In this document: positions 50,096 through 59,375 of the stretch, piece by piece
Layout: each line of letters opens with the position of its first letter
Position numbering within the stretch: position 1 is the stretch's first letter
NCBI RefSeq assembly: GCF_000151665.1
Contig: NW_013171865.1
Location: 154,001 to 218,000 of the forward strand
Source of the DNA: Blastocystis hominis
Taxonomy: Eukaryota > Sar > Bigyra > Opalinata > Blastocystidae
Direction: 5' to 3'
DNA length: 64,000 nucleotides
The notes under the pieces: generated by a model
What the model was told of the DNA's origin: nothing
What the model saw: the letters and a program-made list of their open reading frames with translations, nothing else
Databases searched by the model: none
Position numbers and translations under genes: made by a program

Positions 50096-51166
50096 ATGAA
50101 GAATTTTGATAAAATGAGTTCTCTCCAAATTCTCAAAATTGCCAGAGGGATTATCCCTCCATTGACAAGTAGCTTGCATAAAGGACAGCTCGGAAAGATC
50201 GGCGTTATTGGGGGATGTCTGGAGTACACCGGAGCTCCTTTCTATGCAGGAATATCGGCTATGCGTGCGGTACTGCAAATGTTTTTATATTGAATACCTA
50301 GGGAGCTGACTTAGTTACTGTCATCTGCTCCGAAGAAGCCGGAATTCCTATCAAATGCTATAGTCCCGAATTGATTGTGTATCCAGTGATAACCTTATCG
50401 AAAGAAATGTAGTGTTAGATTCGTTGTGTTTTAACTAGGGATTCTGAAAGTCGGGTTAATGAGCTGGCGGTGCTGAACATTGAAAGAGTGAAAAAGCTAT
50501 TCCCTAGACTCGATTCGATTGTGATCGGTCCCGGAGCAGGGCGTAATCCTTCAATGATCCAGACTCTGAAAGGTCTCATTCTGTATGCGCTCGAAATCAA
50601 GAAGCCATTAGTGGTTGATGGAGATGGTCTTTGGGTGCTTACTCAATACCCCGAAATCTTCTCCGACATTGACTTTAAAACACAAAACGTGATTCTGACT
50701 CCGAACCAAATGGAATTCACGCGTCTCTGGAATCGTGTCATGAACGAAAACCAAAATCCCTCCGATCTCACACAGACCGACGAATTTGTGCGATCCCTCT
50801 CCTCTGCGTATTCCCCACTTCATGCCCTCTTTCCATAGACTCCACGGACCCGCCATTCTTCAGAAAGGCGCCATCGACCGCATTTCGGATGGCAGCGAAG
50901 TGGTTTGTAACGACAGTCCGGCTTCTTTACGGCGTTGTGGAGGGCAGGGAGACATCGTGGCAGGCGTTGCAGGGCTCATGAATTTGTGGTCGAAGCGGGC
51001 AGAAGCGGGCGAGATGAGCGCAGCGATGCGAGCGGCGATAGCGACGTCGGGGATTGTGAGAGAAGCGGGAAGACGCGCGTTTGAACGAGAGAAACGAAGA
51101 ATGACGGTGATGACGGTGATTGAAGAAGTGGGAGAGACGGTGGAGGAAAAAGGGGAAGAGGAGTGA
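50096..51166 (+). CDS. NAXD: ATP-dependent NAD(P)H-hydrate dehydratase
   Basis: NAXD (CARKD/YjeF C-terminal domain, ribokinase fold) dehydrates the damaged cofactor NAD(P)HX back to NAD(P)H using ATP or ADP. About 315 residues. Motifs in order: [83 protein letters not shown] and the catalytic [15 protein letters not shown]. Three introns (32, 30 and 31 nt) are removed at the ends of the ISAMRA, KEM and SSAL segments. The first ATG is 50096; no clear transit peptide. Encoded TGA at 51164-51166, with a perfect TGTTTGTT 20 nt further on. The gene sits about 90 nt after TAF5 on the same strand. The partner epimerase NAXE is not in the window. Confidence 0.92.
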
Positions 51167-51186
51167 ATGGAGTGTTGGGTGTGTTG

Positions 51187-51194
51187 TGTTTGTT
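51187..51194 (+). terminator. TGTTTGTT polyadenylation element of NAXD
   Basis: Perfect element about 20 nt after an encoded TGA. Confidence 0.6.
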
Positions 51195-51442
51195 GAGAAG
51201 AAAGGAAATGGATGATGGGTGGAAACAATGATATTATTGGTGGTGGAAAAGAGGAGTGTGTTGAATATGGGTAAATGATTTAGGAGATGAAAGGGAAATA
51301 AAAAGTGGATATGAATAGGACTGAAAATGTTTTTTACGGAATTGCAAATTCTGTAAATTGGTGTTTAAAATGAAACAAGATGTCTTAATAGCAACTTATC
51401 ACTGAAAAAAGCATCTAATTCATCATATTACTGCTTGACTTA

Positions 51443-53640
51443 TTAAACACGATTAGCAAGAGCAGGAGCAACATCTATGAGTGAAATGAAGTCAATCAAA
51501 CAATACTTGAAATTGATTTCCATCGAATATAAATGAAGGGGGGTAAAATCTCTTTGGTATTAGAAGAATGTGAAGATCGCTTATATAGATCGACATTTTG
51601 AAGATTTGGAATATCTAAATACATTCATTATTCAATATTCAGAAATACTTGCCAATGTCACAATACGAGGATAACAGAAACCACTTCCTTTAGAAATGAG
51701 GGATGTTAGATTTGGAAGATCTACATTCTATCATGTCGAATCAATTCATTATTACTTCGCATTATTAAGGAACATAATATTTCATATTTTCTTCCTTGAA
51801 GTGCACCTACACCGAGATGAATGGATTGTAATGATGGAAGATCTACATCAATCATTTCTTTCAAATTCATTCAATACTTTCCATTTTTGTTGATAAGGAT
51901 TCACAGAATGCATAATTACCTAATGTAATGGATTGTAGATTTGGAAGATCTATGCATCATTCAAATATTCAATATCATATCAATACCTCGAATCACAAAT
52001 GAACTACCCCAGAAATTGTATGATTTCAATCCATAGTAACCAATTGTCCCTATTTGAATGGATTGTAATTGTGGAAGATTCCTCAATTCAAAGTCTCCAG
52101 CAAAATCACTGAAACTATATCGACCAATTTGAATGGATTCCAATGATTCACAATTCAATATGTGGAATGATTTTGATCTATTATTTCCGAGATCATACTT
52201 TTCCCGGGTAAATGAATGATCTCCGATTATCAAAGTTTTCAATCGATGCAATCCATCGATTTTGAATGTTTGTACTGATTCAAAACAATAACTACCTATT
52301 CCAATTGATTGTAACCACTTGAACTGATTCAGATCCCATGAAATCAAATCGTTACAGCTATTCGAACATATCAACAAGTCCGTCACTTTCACATCCAGTT
52401 CATTCAATTCAGAACTATCATATATTTCGATTCGTTTCATAGGTATGTCCAGACTCTTTTCTTCATTCTTTATACAAATAGGATCTTCATTCTTTCCCTC
52501 ACCAGGATCTTCGTCGTCTATTTCAGTTAGATCTTCGTCGTCTATTTCAATTGGATCTTCGTCGTCTATTTCTGTTGGATCTTCGTCGTCTATTTCAGTT
52601 GGATCTTCATCGTCTATTTCAGTTGGATCTTCGTCGTCTATTTCAATTGGATCTTCGTCGTCTATTTCAATTGGATCTTCGTCGTCTATTTCTGTTGGAT
52701 CTTCATCGTTTATTTCAATTGGATCTTCGTCGTTTATTTCTGTTGGATCTTCGTCGTTTATTTCAATTGGATCTTCATCGTTTATTTCTGTTGGATCTTC
52801 ATTATTCGATCCATTTTGAATATCGTTTTCCACTCTATTCACATACCAACCTTCACACAAGTCAATTCCTCCTTTCTTTTCTTTTCCATGTTCCCATTCA
52901 CTTTCACGAATTGCTGTTCCACTTGCTTCATCAATCAAATATCCCAAGCCATGTCGCACATATTTTCCATTTTCTATACAATATCCTCCAACATAGATGG
53001 GAATTCGATTCAATAAATCCACATTTCCATTTTTACTATTGTTTTCAGCATATTCAATCATTTTCTTTTTATCAGCATCAAATTCACGAATGATTCGAAT
53101 CAATTTGTCTTTCGACCAATATCCTTCTATCTTTTCTTTGCCATCATTTTCCTTATCATATTCGATTCCATAACCATCTCGATTCATTTCTTCATCGAAT
53201 CCACCTCGAAAGATCACCATTTCATCATCATCATTCTCTTCATTGCTTTCACATTTACATCGAATTGTCATTACCAATCCTTCTTTACTATTTTCTATTA
53301 TTCTTCGATCTCCGCCATTTCTAAGGATTGAATCCCAGCTTTCTTTCCATAATGCTTTGCCATTCTCATATTCTGTTAATTCACCTTCTCGTTTCCCATT
53401 TTTCATCACCCATGCAAGACTTAAGATTCCACGATTGAATAATTGACATCGACCTTCAACTTTCCCATTTTTCATTTCACTCAGCAAATACTCATTGGAA
53501 TGATTTCCTTGATATATAGTCACTTCATGTTCCACTCCATTAATGGAAATCTTTTGCTTTTCCCTGGTAATGTAGTCGTTAAGTAAATATCTTAATTTCC
53601 TGGATTTTTCTGACGAATCTATATTCTAAATGTAATAATA
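51443..53640 (-). CDS. MORN-repeat / acidic repeat / LRR protein
   Basis: The head resembles the MORN protein at 21275 (IYQGNHSNEYLLSEMKNG, GYGIEYDKENDGKEKIEGYW, IPIYVGGY, GLGYLIDE). A run of 13 units of an 8-residue acidic repeat (DEDPTEID/DEDPIEID) follows. The BspA-type LRR tail is shared with the other family members (QTFKIDGLHRLKTLIIGDHS, DFAGDFELRNLPQLQSI). The tail exons after VIR (51992 and below) are each split by phase-1 introns, ending in a TAA at 51443-51445. No ATG is found in the first part: the frame is open from about 53630 through DYITREKQKISI, so a small upstream exon must supply the start; the given limit is approximate. No membrane segment is seen. Function unknown. Confidence 0.75.
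52508..52803 (-). repeat. 24-bp coding minisatellite (8-residue acidic repeat, about 12-13 copies)
   Basis: Repeats differ mainly at two codons (Thr/Ile and Asp/Asn), which suggests recent unequal crossing-over. Codes the DEDPTEID spacer between MORN head and LRR tail. Confidence 0.9.
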
Positions 53641-54131
53641 TACATGTACAATCGGTAGTCGTCACCATTTTAAGTAATAATACTGGTGTACCTTGTTATA
53701 ATAACAAAAAGGTAACATTATCCTGTATTCTTCGTTCAATACCTATTTATGACCTTATATTAAAACGGACTTTGGGATTGTTTCTAGATGCATCTGTTGT
53801 CTTGAAGATGGAAGGTTATTTCTGCTCTTTTTATATACTATAAAGTGATTTAGTATGTTTCTAAAAAGATAAAACACATATTCATTTGATCTATTAGTGG
53901 GACTTGTTGATTCTCTCTTTTGCATTCAAAAATGCAACTCACTGTTTGACTATCTACGAATAGTATGCCACCATCATTACCTAATCACCTCTTTTATCCT
54001 CATCAAGTCCCTCTCTTCTATTATACACCTCAATTAAGCACTACTTCGCCATTCCCTACACGCACACAGCGCATTTCTACAAAAAAAACATTCACCTGTA
54101 CATCCATCCTCCCATCCCTCTCCTTTCATCC
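53641..54131. other. AT-rich intergenic region
   Basis: No recognised gene. May contain the first small exon and promoter of the minus-strand MORN-LRR gene. Confidence 0.4.
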
Positions 54132-54139
54132 AACAAACA
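54132..54139 (-). terminator. TGTTTGTT polyadenylation element of RPN11
   Basis: Perfect element on the minus strand inside the open frame, 4 nt after the in-frame T at 54144. Confidence 0.65.
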
Positions 54140-54143
54140 CTCC

Positions 54144-55190
54144 AAAACAATATCTCACTCAACGTAGCATTCACTCCCTGAATCAGATTCCCCGTCAACA
54201 ATTCTTCCGCATCGGCCTTTAATTGTCGGTTCGGGTCCACTTCTCCCACAAATCCTTCTTCCGATCGCTTGCTCTCCTCCTCCACGCGATTCTTCAGCTC
54301 TCGCACCAGCGACTTCACCTCGCTCACCAATCGTCCATTCCGCTCCTCATTCCGCTCAAATGATTGGCAGAGCATTCCCTCCTACTCCTCACCGCGGTTA
54401 TCCCGCACCTACATGCCACTGCGGCCGCGACAGACGCGTCAGAAGCTCCTCCTCGGACTACATGTCAGGCATCGCTGCGCGGAGTACCGGATCGATGTCC
54501 CAGCGCACGGGGAGACGGTAAAACTCGCGGCCGCAGCCTCGCTGACGCTGCTGCGTGGTGGCTTTGACGATGTGTCCGCGATTGCTCGTGCTTTGGAGCG
54601 GAGATGAGGGAAGCATGCTAGCAGAGTTGGGGAATAAGCGGAACGCGTCGATTACGATGTTGCCCTTCACGGATTGGATGGGATCGACCACGACTGCGAC
54701 GCAGCGCTGGTCGGTTTTTTCGAACATCTGGAGGTGAGATTGAATGGAAATGAGCACCGTTTGTGTGTTGACATCGACGGAAGAGAGCCAGCATCCAAAA
54801 CCGGGATGCGAGTGGTACCAACCGACGACATTTTCCATTCTGATGAAGTAAATTCGAAAAAATCGAAAGAAGCTACCTGCCAGTTTGGCGCATCAATTCA
54901 ATATAATCGCTTTGATATTGCTCATCGATCGTTTCAACGCTTGCCTCTGTTCCTCGCTGCGGCATAGGGAACACGTCCTTCACATAGACAGTGAGATCGT
55001 CCGTGAACTCGCCTAACATCATACCCATAACTTCAATCGGAACTCCGGCTCTTCCTACAAAATGAAACAAACTCCACAGAGACAAACCGTGCTTTATCAT
55101 CTTTATGAGTGCCAAAGGCGATATATATACAGTTTCGGAAGAGTTGATAATTCTCTTAGGCCCCGGGGACCTTAACTGCATAAAATTCAT
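54144..55190 (-). CDS. RPN11: 26S proteasome lid deubiquitinase RPN11 (PSMD14)
   Basis: JAMM/MPN+ metalloprotease that removes ubiquitin chains from substrates as they enter the proteasome. About 295 residues. Conserved blocks: TVYISPLALIKMIKHGRAGVP, EVMGMMLGEF (catalytic Glu), the zinc site GWYHSHPGFGCWLSSVD, and AVVVDPIQSVKGNIVIDAFR. The C-terminal half reads IDPSEEELLTRL, RPQWHEGMLCQ and an acidic helical end (LSEILF), in line with the family. Introns of 33, 37, 30, 30 and 31 nt. The true end has no genomic stop: TTT then T (54144), 4 nt, then TGTTTGTT, so UAA would form on polyadenylation, exactly where RPN11 normally ends. Start ATG 55190 (MNFMQLRSP) preferred; 55181 is an alternative. 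Confidence 0.93.
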
Positions 55191-55253
55191 CGTATCTATC
55201 GAAAAAATGGCATCGAAAAGGAATTCTTTTGCGTACAAACGAACTTTCCAAAC

Positions 55254-55272
55254 AAACAAACAAACAAACAAC
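55254..55272 (-). terminator. TGTTTGTT polyadenylation elements of RRP1
   Basis: A short (TTTG)n run giving several overlapping TGTTTGTT copies on the minus strand, about 20 nt after the encoded TAA of RRP1. Confidence 0.55.
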
Positions 55273-55290
55273 GTACTAAACCAATTCGTG

Positions 55291-56489
55291 TTACTTCGCT
55301 TCGGGTGTCTTTGCCTGCTTGGCCTGCTTAGCCTGCTTAGCCTTTCGCGTTTTCTTCGCTTTCATCGCCGTTTTTTCTTTCTTCTCCTTCCCTCCGACTC
55401 GCTTCACGACTTCTTTTCGTACCGGTTCCTTTAATTCGGGAGCTTCCAAGTCGTCGAATCGCTCTCTCAACGCTTTCTCGTAAGTGAACTCTAATTCATT
55501 GAAAGACTTTCGGAACGCGGCAACGAGGTCTTTTTTATTGTAGCACGTCTTAAAGATCACGTCGCTGCACGTTAAGTCACTTCTGCAGAGTTTCAAAGGA
55601 TATTAAACATGACGAAGATCAATGTTCTCGAAAGCGGGTTTTTCTTCGCTTTCTCCCTCTAGTTGTGAGGATAGAAGCGAAATACAAACTTTCACGGTAG
55701 GTTTCGTAGGAGTCAAGAATGCACAAAAAGACGCGCTCCTTGATACCATAAACGACAAGGCGAGAGGCATCGATCTCTAAAATGTGGAAGAAGGGGCGAA
55801 TCAAATTCTGAATAACAAAGAAAAAAGCAAAGCAACCATAAAGTCGTAACTGGAGATGTGTGGATTCTGTTTGTGCAACTCATCCAAGAAACACTCGCAA
55901 TACTGAGAAAACAGTCCAATGGACTTCTCATTGTACACTGTCGTGTTCACCAACGACTGGTACTGCTCAACGAGTGATTGTTTCCATTGCTTCTAAAATT
56001 ATAAACAAAACGATTGAAAATTCGCACTTGCTCTAAGAAGCTGAACGTTTGATTTGTGAATTTGCGAATTAAAAGAAGGAACTTATCCATACGCAGCATG
56101 TCGATGCCACCCCATTCACGGATCATTGTCTTCCAGAAGCAAACGATGTACATCCAAGAAAGCTCTTCTGAGCGGAATTCAAACAACTACGATCAAATCG
56201 ACAATTTGTGTGTACCATTTCGCTTAGCACGATTGCTAATTCTTCCTGCACCAACGGTTTGTCAGACATCCAGAAGGTGTAAAACAAACCCTTCCATAAC
56301 TTCATCATTTCAAGCTCCGTGCATTGTTGGATTCTGATAATGTCTCTAATATGTGAGAATACAAAATAGGAGCTCCTCTTACCTTCGAATCGTTTCTACC
56401 GCTTTGTCTCGCACTCTCTTCTCCGTATTAGCGAGATCTCTTCCCAGCGTGTAGAATTTAGGGTCTTCAACAAGGGTATCGTCAGCCAT
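55291..56489 (-). CDS. RRP1: RRP1 / NNP-1 (Nop52) ribosomal RNA processing protein
   Basis: Nucleolar Nop52-family protein needed for large-subunit rRNA processing. The first exon starts MADDTLVEDPKFY and ends in VETIRR. The hallmark LWKGLFYTFWMSDKPLVQEEL follows, then CFWKTMIREWGGID and LRMDKFLLLIRKF, in the order seen in RRP1 proteins. Further exons (EIDASRLVVYGIKERVFL) lead to a Lys-rich, nucleolar-type C-terminal tail with AKQAKQAKQAK repeats and an encoded TAA at 55291-55293. Introns of about 30-37 nt join the pieces. The start codon is on the strand opposite the membrane-protein gene, the two ATGs being 2 nt apart. Confidence 0.85.
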
Positions 56490-56491
56490 TA

Positions 56492-58507
56492 ATGCTTAGT
56501 ATGCTCGATTCGATTTTTAATCAAATTCCCGCGGGTTTTGTTTTTCGGTGTTTTCAGGATAGTGAAGACCTGGCAAGGTTTTTTGTAGTGTTTGATGAAG
56601 AAAAGGTAAATTGATCTACGAGACACTAACGAAATAGCCTAATCCTTGCTGCCTTTATAGCCACGTTAATTCTGGACATGGGCGCTGGTCCCGTTTTCAT
56701 TGTATATGCTTCATTAAATCTCAATAAAAATGCTGCGTTTCCAGCGGCAACTTGGCTCTTAGTTTTGTTATATTTTTGGAATTAGGACTAGTTTCGAGGA
56801 ATTTACAATGTGCTTCAATTTATTACGGTGATGTCATTGTGTGTAGCGGTCAATCGCATTAAGCGGTTGTATTCTCGTAAGGAGGAGTATCAGTAAGTGT
56901 TCGAAATGTGTTTTTTTACGAGTAGAGTGGTTGCGAATCTCCTTGCAACGCATCCTCTTGCGTTTTTTTATTACACGCTGCTTTTAGGTGGAATTGTTTG
57001 GAATACGTTGGGAAGCGGATGGATCGGAACTGCCTTCTCCGATTATTCCCATTCGTTCGGCGTTTGTTATTTAGTTTGCATCATTCTATCGTGGGTGAGC
57101 ACCGTTCTCTCCCCAATCTTTGTGTTTTGTGGTAGTTCCACATCCCTCCATCCTCATCTCCAGGTGGGCTCGTTTACAGCTCAAAAAAGAGCTACACGTC
57201 TTCTGCCATCGAGGGAGACGCTCTCAGCGATCTTCTGGAAGATCGCTCAATGCTCGTGGACATCAAGCAAATCATCGACTCTCTCAACGGAATCGGCCTC
57301 TCCGTCGACGAAATCCTCTGGAGAGAGCAATATTTGGCTTCTCTCCCCTCTGGCGGACCACGTCTCTCCATCAGCGAAGATGCTGCGATTCCCGTGGAAA
57401 TCGCCAGCGTTGAAACGGACGCGAAACTCACCGATGAAACGCCCAATCCGATTCTCGCGGAACTGACGCGGAAATTGAGCCAAACGGAGCCATCCGCCTC
57501 CCCCGTTTTGCTTTTTCACCGCGATTCTCTCGATCCCGGCGATGAAACGCCCGAGACATTCCCGCGGAAATCCGAGGAGGCGGCGATGGACGCCTTGGAA
57601 GTCGCGATCCCCGCGGGGAATTCGTTTTTCTGTCGAGAGGACCCATCGATTGGGATAACCGCGGTGAATCCGTTGAGCCAATCAAATCGCAATGGAACAT
57701 CAATGAACAATATTAATAACAATAACAATAACAATAACAATAACAATAATAATAATAATCTAAATGGGTCCCTACTGAATAATGGGACATTTGTGAATCA
57801 TGGTCCCAATAGTAATCAAAATGGGTCCCTATTGAATCATGGCGGGTGGATCGTGACTCGGAGTTCGGAAGGGTCGCAGAGCGCATCGAGCTATTCCTCC
57901 ACCGCGCCCATCCCGCTCAATCCGACCACCCCCACCAACGTGACCACGAATCAATCATCCACTTCCACTCAACCATCCAATCAACCATCCAATCAACCAT
58001 CCAATCAACCATCCACCGGCTCTTCCACCGGCTCTTCCACCGGTTCCTCCAAGGAAGCCTCGAAGAAGTCGCAGAAGGCGGGTCGGTTGGGTCGCAGCGC
58101 GAGGGATCGCCGCGCCGCGCACGCCGAGCACGCCTCGCGCACGCCGAGCAGCGCCAAGCAGGCCATTATGAGCGTGGACCAGCCCATCGCCCCGCTCCGC
58201 CTCCAGACCTTCCGCAGCCTCCAGCAGTCCCAGCAGAGCCTCCAGAGCCCGTGGGCCCCTCGCCAAAGCGCAGCCAGCCAGCCCAGCCAGCCTGGCCAGC
58301 CTGGGCAGGGATCCACGGAGGACGCAAGGCGAGCTCCCTCTGCGAGCGAGGCGGAGGGCTCTGCGTCTGAAGGGCGAGCGAATCCTGTTTTCGCTAGCGA
58401 ATCAGACGAATTCATCGACCTCTCGCAGGAAATGATCCACCAAACGCTCCGCGCGCCGCAGAACGCGGAGCTGCCCGACCAGCACGTCTTTGTAACCTAT
58501 CTGCACT
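56492..58507 (+). CDS. Unrecognised multi-pass membrane protein with low-complexity cytosolic tail
   Basis: Not recognised as a known family. At least four hydrophobic helices are visible: LILAAFIATLILDMGAGPVF, VLQFITVMSLCVAV, LAFFYYTLLLGGIVW and FGVCYLVCIILSW. A long hydrophilic tail follows (KKSYTSSAIEGDALSDLLED, DIKQIIDSLNGIGLSVDE), with a poly-Asn run near 57710-57760, an SNQP repeat near 57975-58018 and an SSTG repeat. Introns of 30, 33 and 41 nt are clear; the first join (after 56610) is out of phase, so the first exon (ATG 56492) is uncertain and 56678 is an alternative start. The end has no encoded stop in frame before CAC-T (58507), 4 nt and TGTTTGAT; a TGA follows 9 nt later. Topology and function unknown. 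Confidence 0.6.
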
Positions 58508-58511
58508 GCTT

Positions 58512-58519
58512 TGTTTGAT
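58512..58519 (+). terminator. TGTTTGTT-like polyadenylation element of the membrane-protein gene
   Basis: TGTTTGAT, 4 nt after the in-frame T at 58507. It nearly abuts the minus-strand element of RPL9. Confidence 0.5.
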
Positions 58520-58521
58520 GC

Positions 58522-58529
58522 AACAAACA
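58522..58529 (-). terminator. TGTTTGTT polyadenylation element of RPL9
   Basis: Perfect element on the minus strand, 22 nt after the encoded TAA of RPL9. Confidence 0.6.
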
Positions 58530-58551
58530 CTCGCCTTTCCCCTCCTGTCGC

Positions 58552-59203
58552 TTATTCCTCATCCTCCTGCTCCTCGGCGACGCACAGCTCCTTCTCGGAC
58601 ACGTAGATACCGTCCAGGAACTTACGGATATCCTTGTTGCGCACCAGCACGCACAGGTGGATCTGAGAGGCTATTCGTTACTCCCTTCTGCCCAAAAAAC
58701 ACATACCAGAAATAGACACGGCCTCGATGTCGTTTCCCTCAAGGATGATCTCATCCTTCTGGGCCTCGGACTTGGTCACGGTCACGCCCTCCTGCATATG
58801 GATGTGGCGCACACGCTTCTCACCGAGGAAGTTACGGATCTCCACCTTGGTACCGTCCTTGTTGATGGCCACATTGATGGGGAAGTGAGCGTACACGAAA
58901 CGCATCTTGTAGCGGTATCCGTGAGTCACACCGGTGAACATGTTGCGGATGTGCGAGCAAATCGTTCTGACCACAGAAATGTTCTTGTGCAGTCCGAACC
59001 AGAGATCCACGTACACCCTGTTTCCTTCCTTGCGGATGTCCACAAACTGGTGGGAGAAATCGCGGTGCAGAGTACCACGAGGTCCCTTCACGGTCACTCG
59101 TCGGTTCTTGACGATCACGCTTACTAGAACACTTAATCATGCGAAACAAAACCAAACCTCCTTCAGGAATTTCCACATGGTTAGTCGACAGTGTTATCTT
59201 CAT
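58552..59203 (-). CDS. RPL9: 60S ribosomal protein L9 (uL6)
   Basis: Large-subunit ribosomal protein uL6, about 193 residues, the family's usual length. It begins [15 protein letters not shown]; after a 34-nt intron comes [21 protein letters not shown]. Conserved blocks: [46 protein letters not shown] and [17 protein letters not shown]. After a 36-nt intron the C-terminus reads [16 protein letters not shown], with an encoded TAA at 58552-58554. Highly G+C-rich third positions fit strong expression. Divergent from TTC27. Confidence 0.96.
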
Positions 59204-59375
59204 TCTTTACGGTAATGCGGGGAAGTAGGAATACACTTTGCTTTAAACCACCCACTTCCCACAGATGTTCAGTGGTCAGGCGTCTTGATAATCAACACGT
59301 TTTCTTTCTCACTCGTTTTAAAGAAATTTACGATGTCTGTTTTAGATTTGTGTGGTCTTGATGAGGGAGCACTCG
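59204..59375. promoter_or_regulatory. Divergent promoter region, RPL9 / TTC27
   Basis: About 170 bp between the two start codons. No specific motif recognised. Confidence 0.3.
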
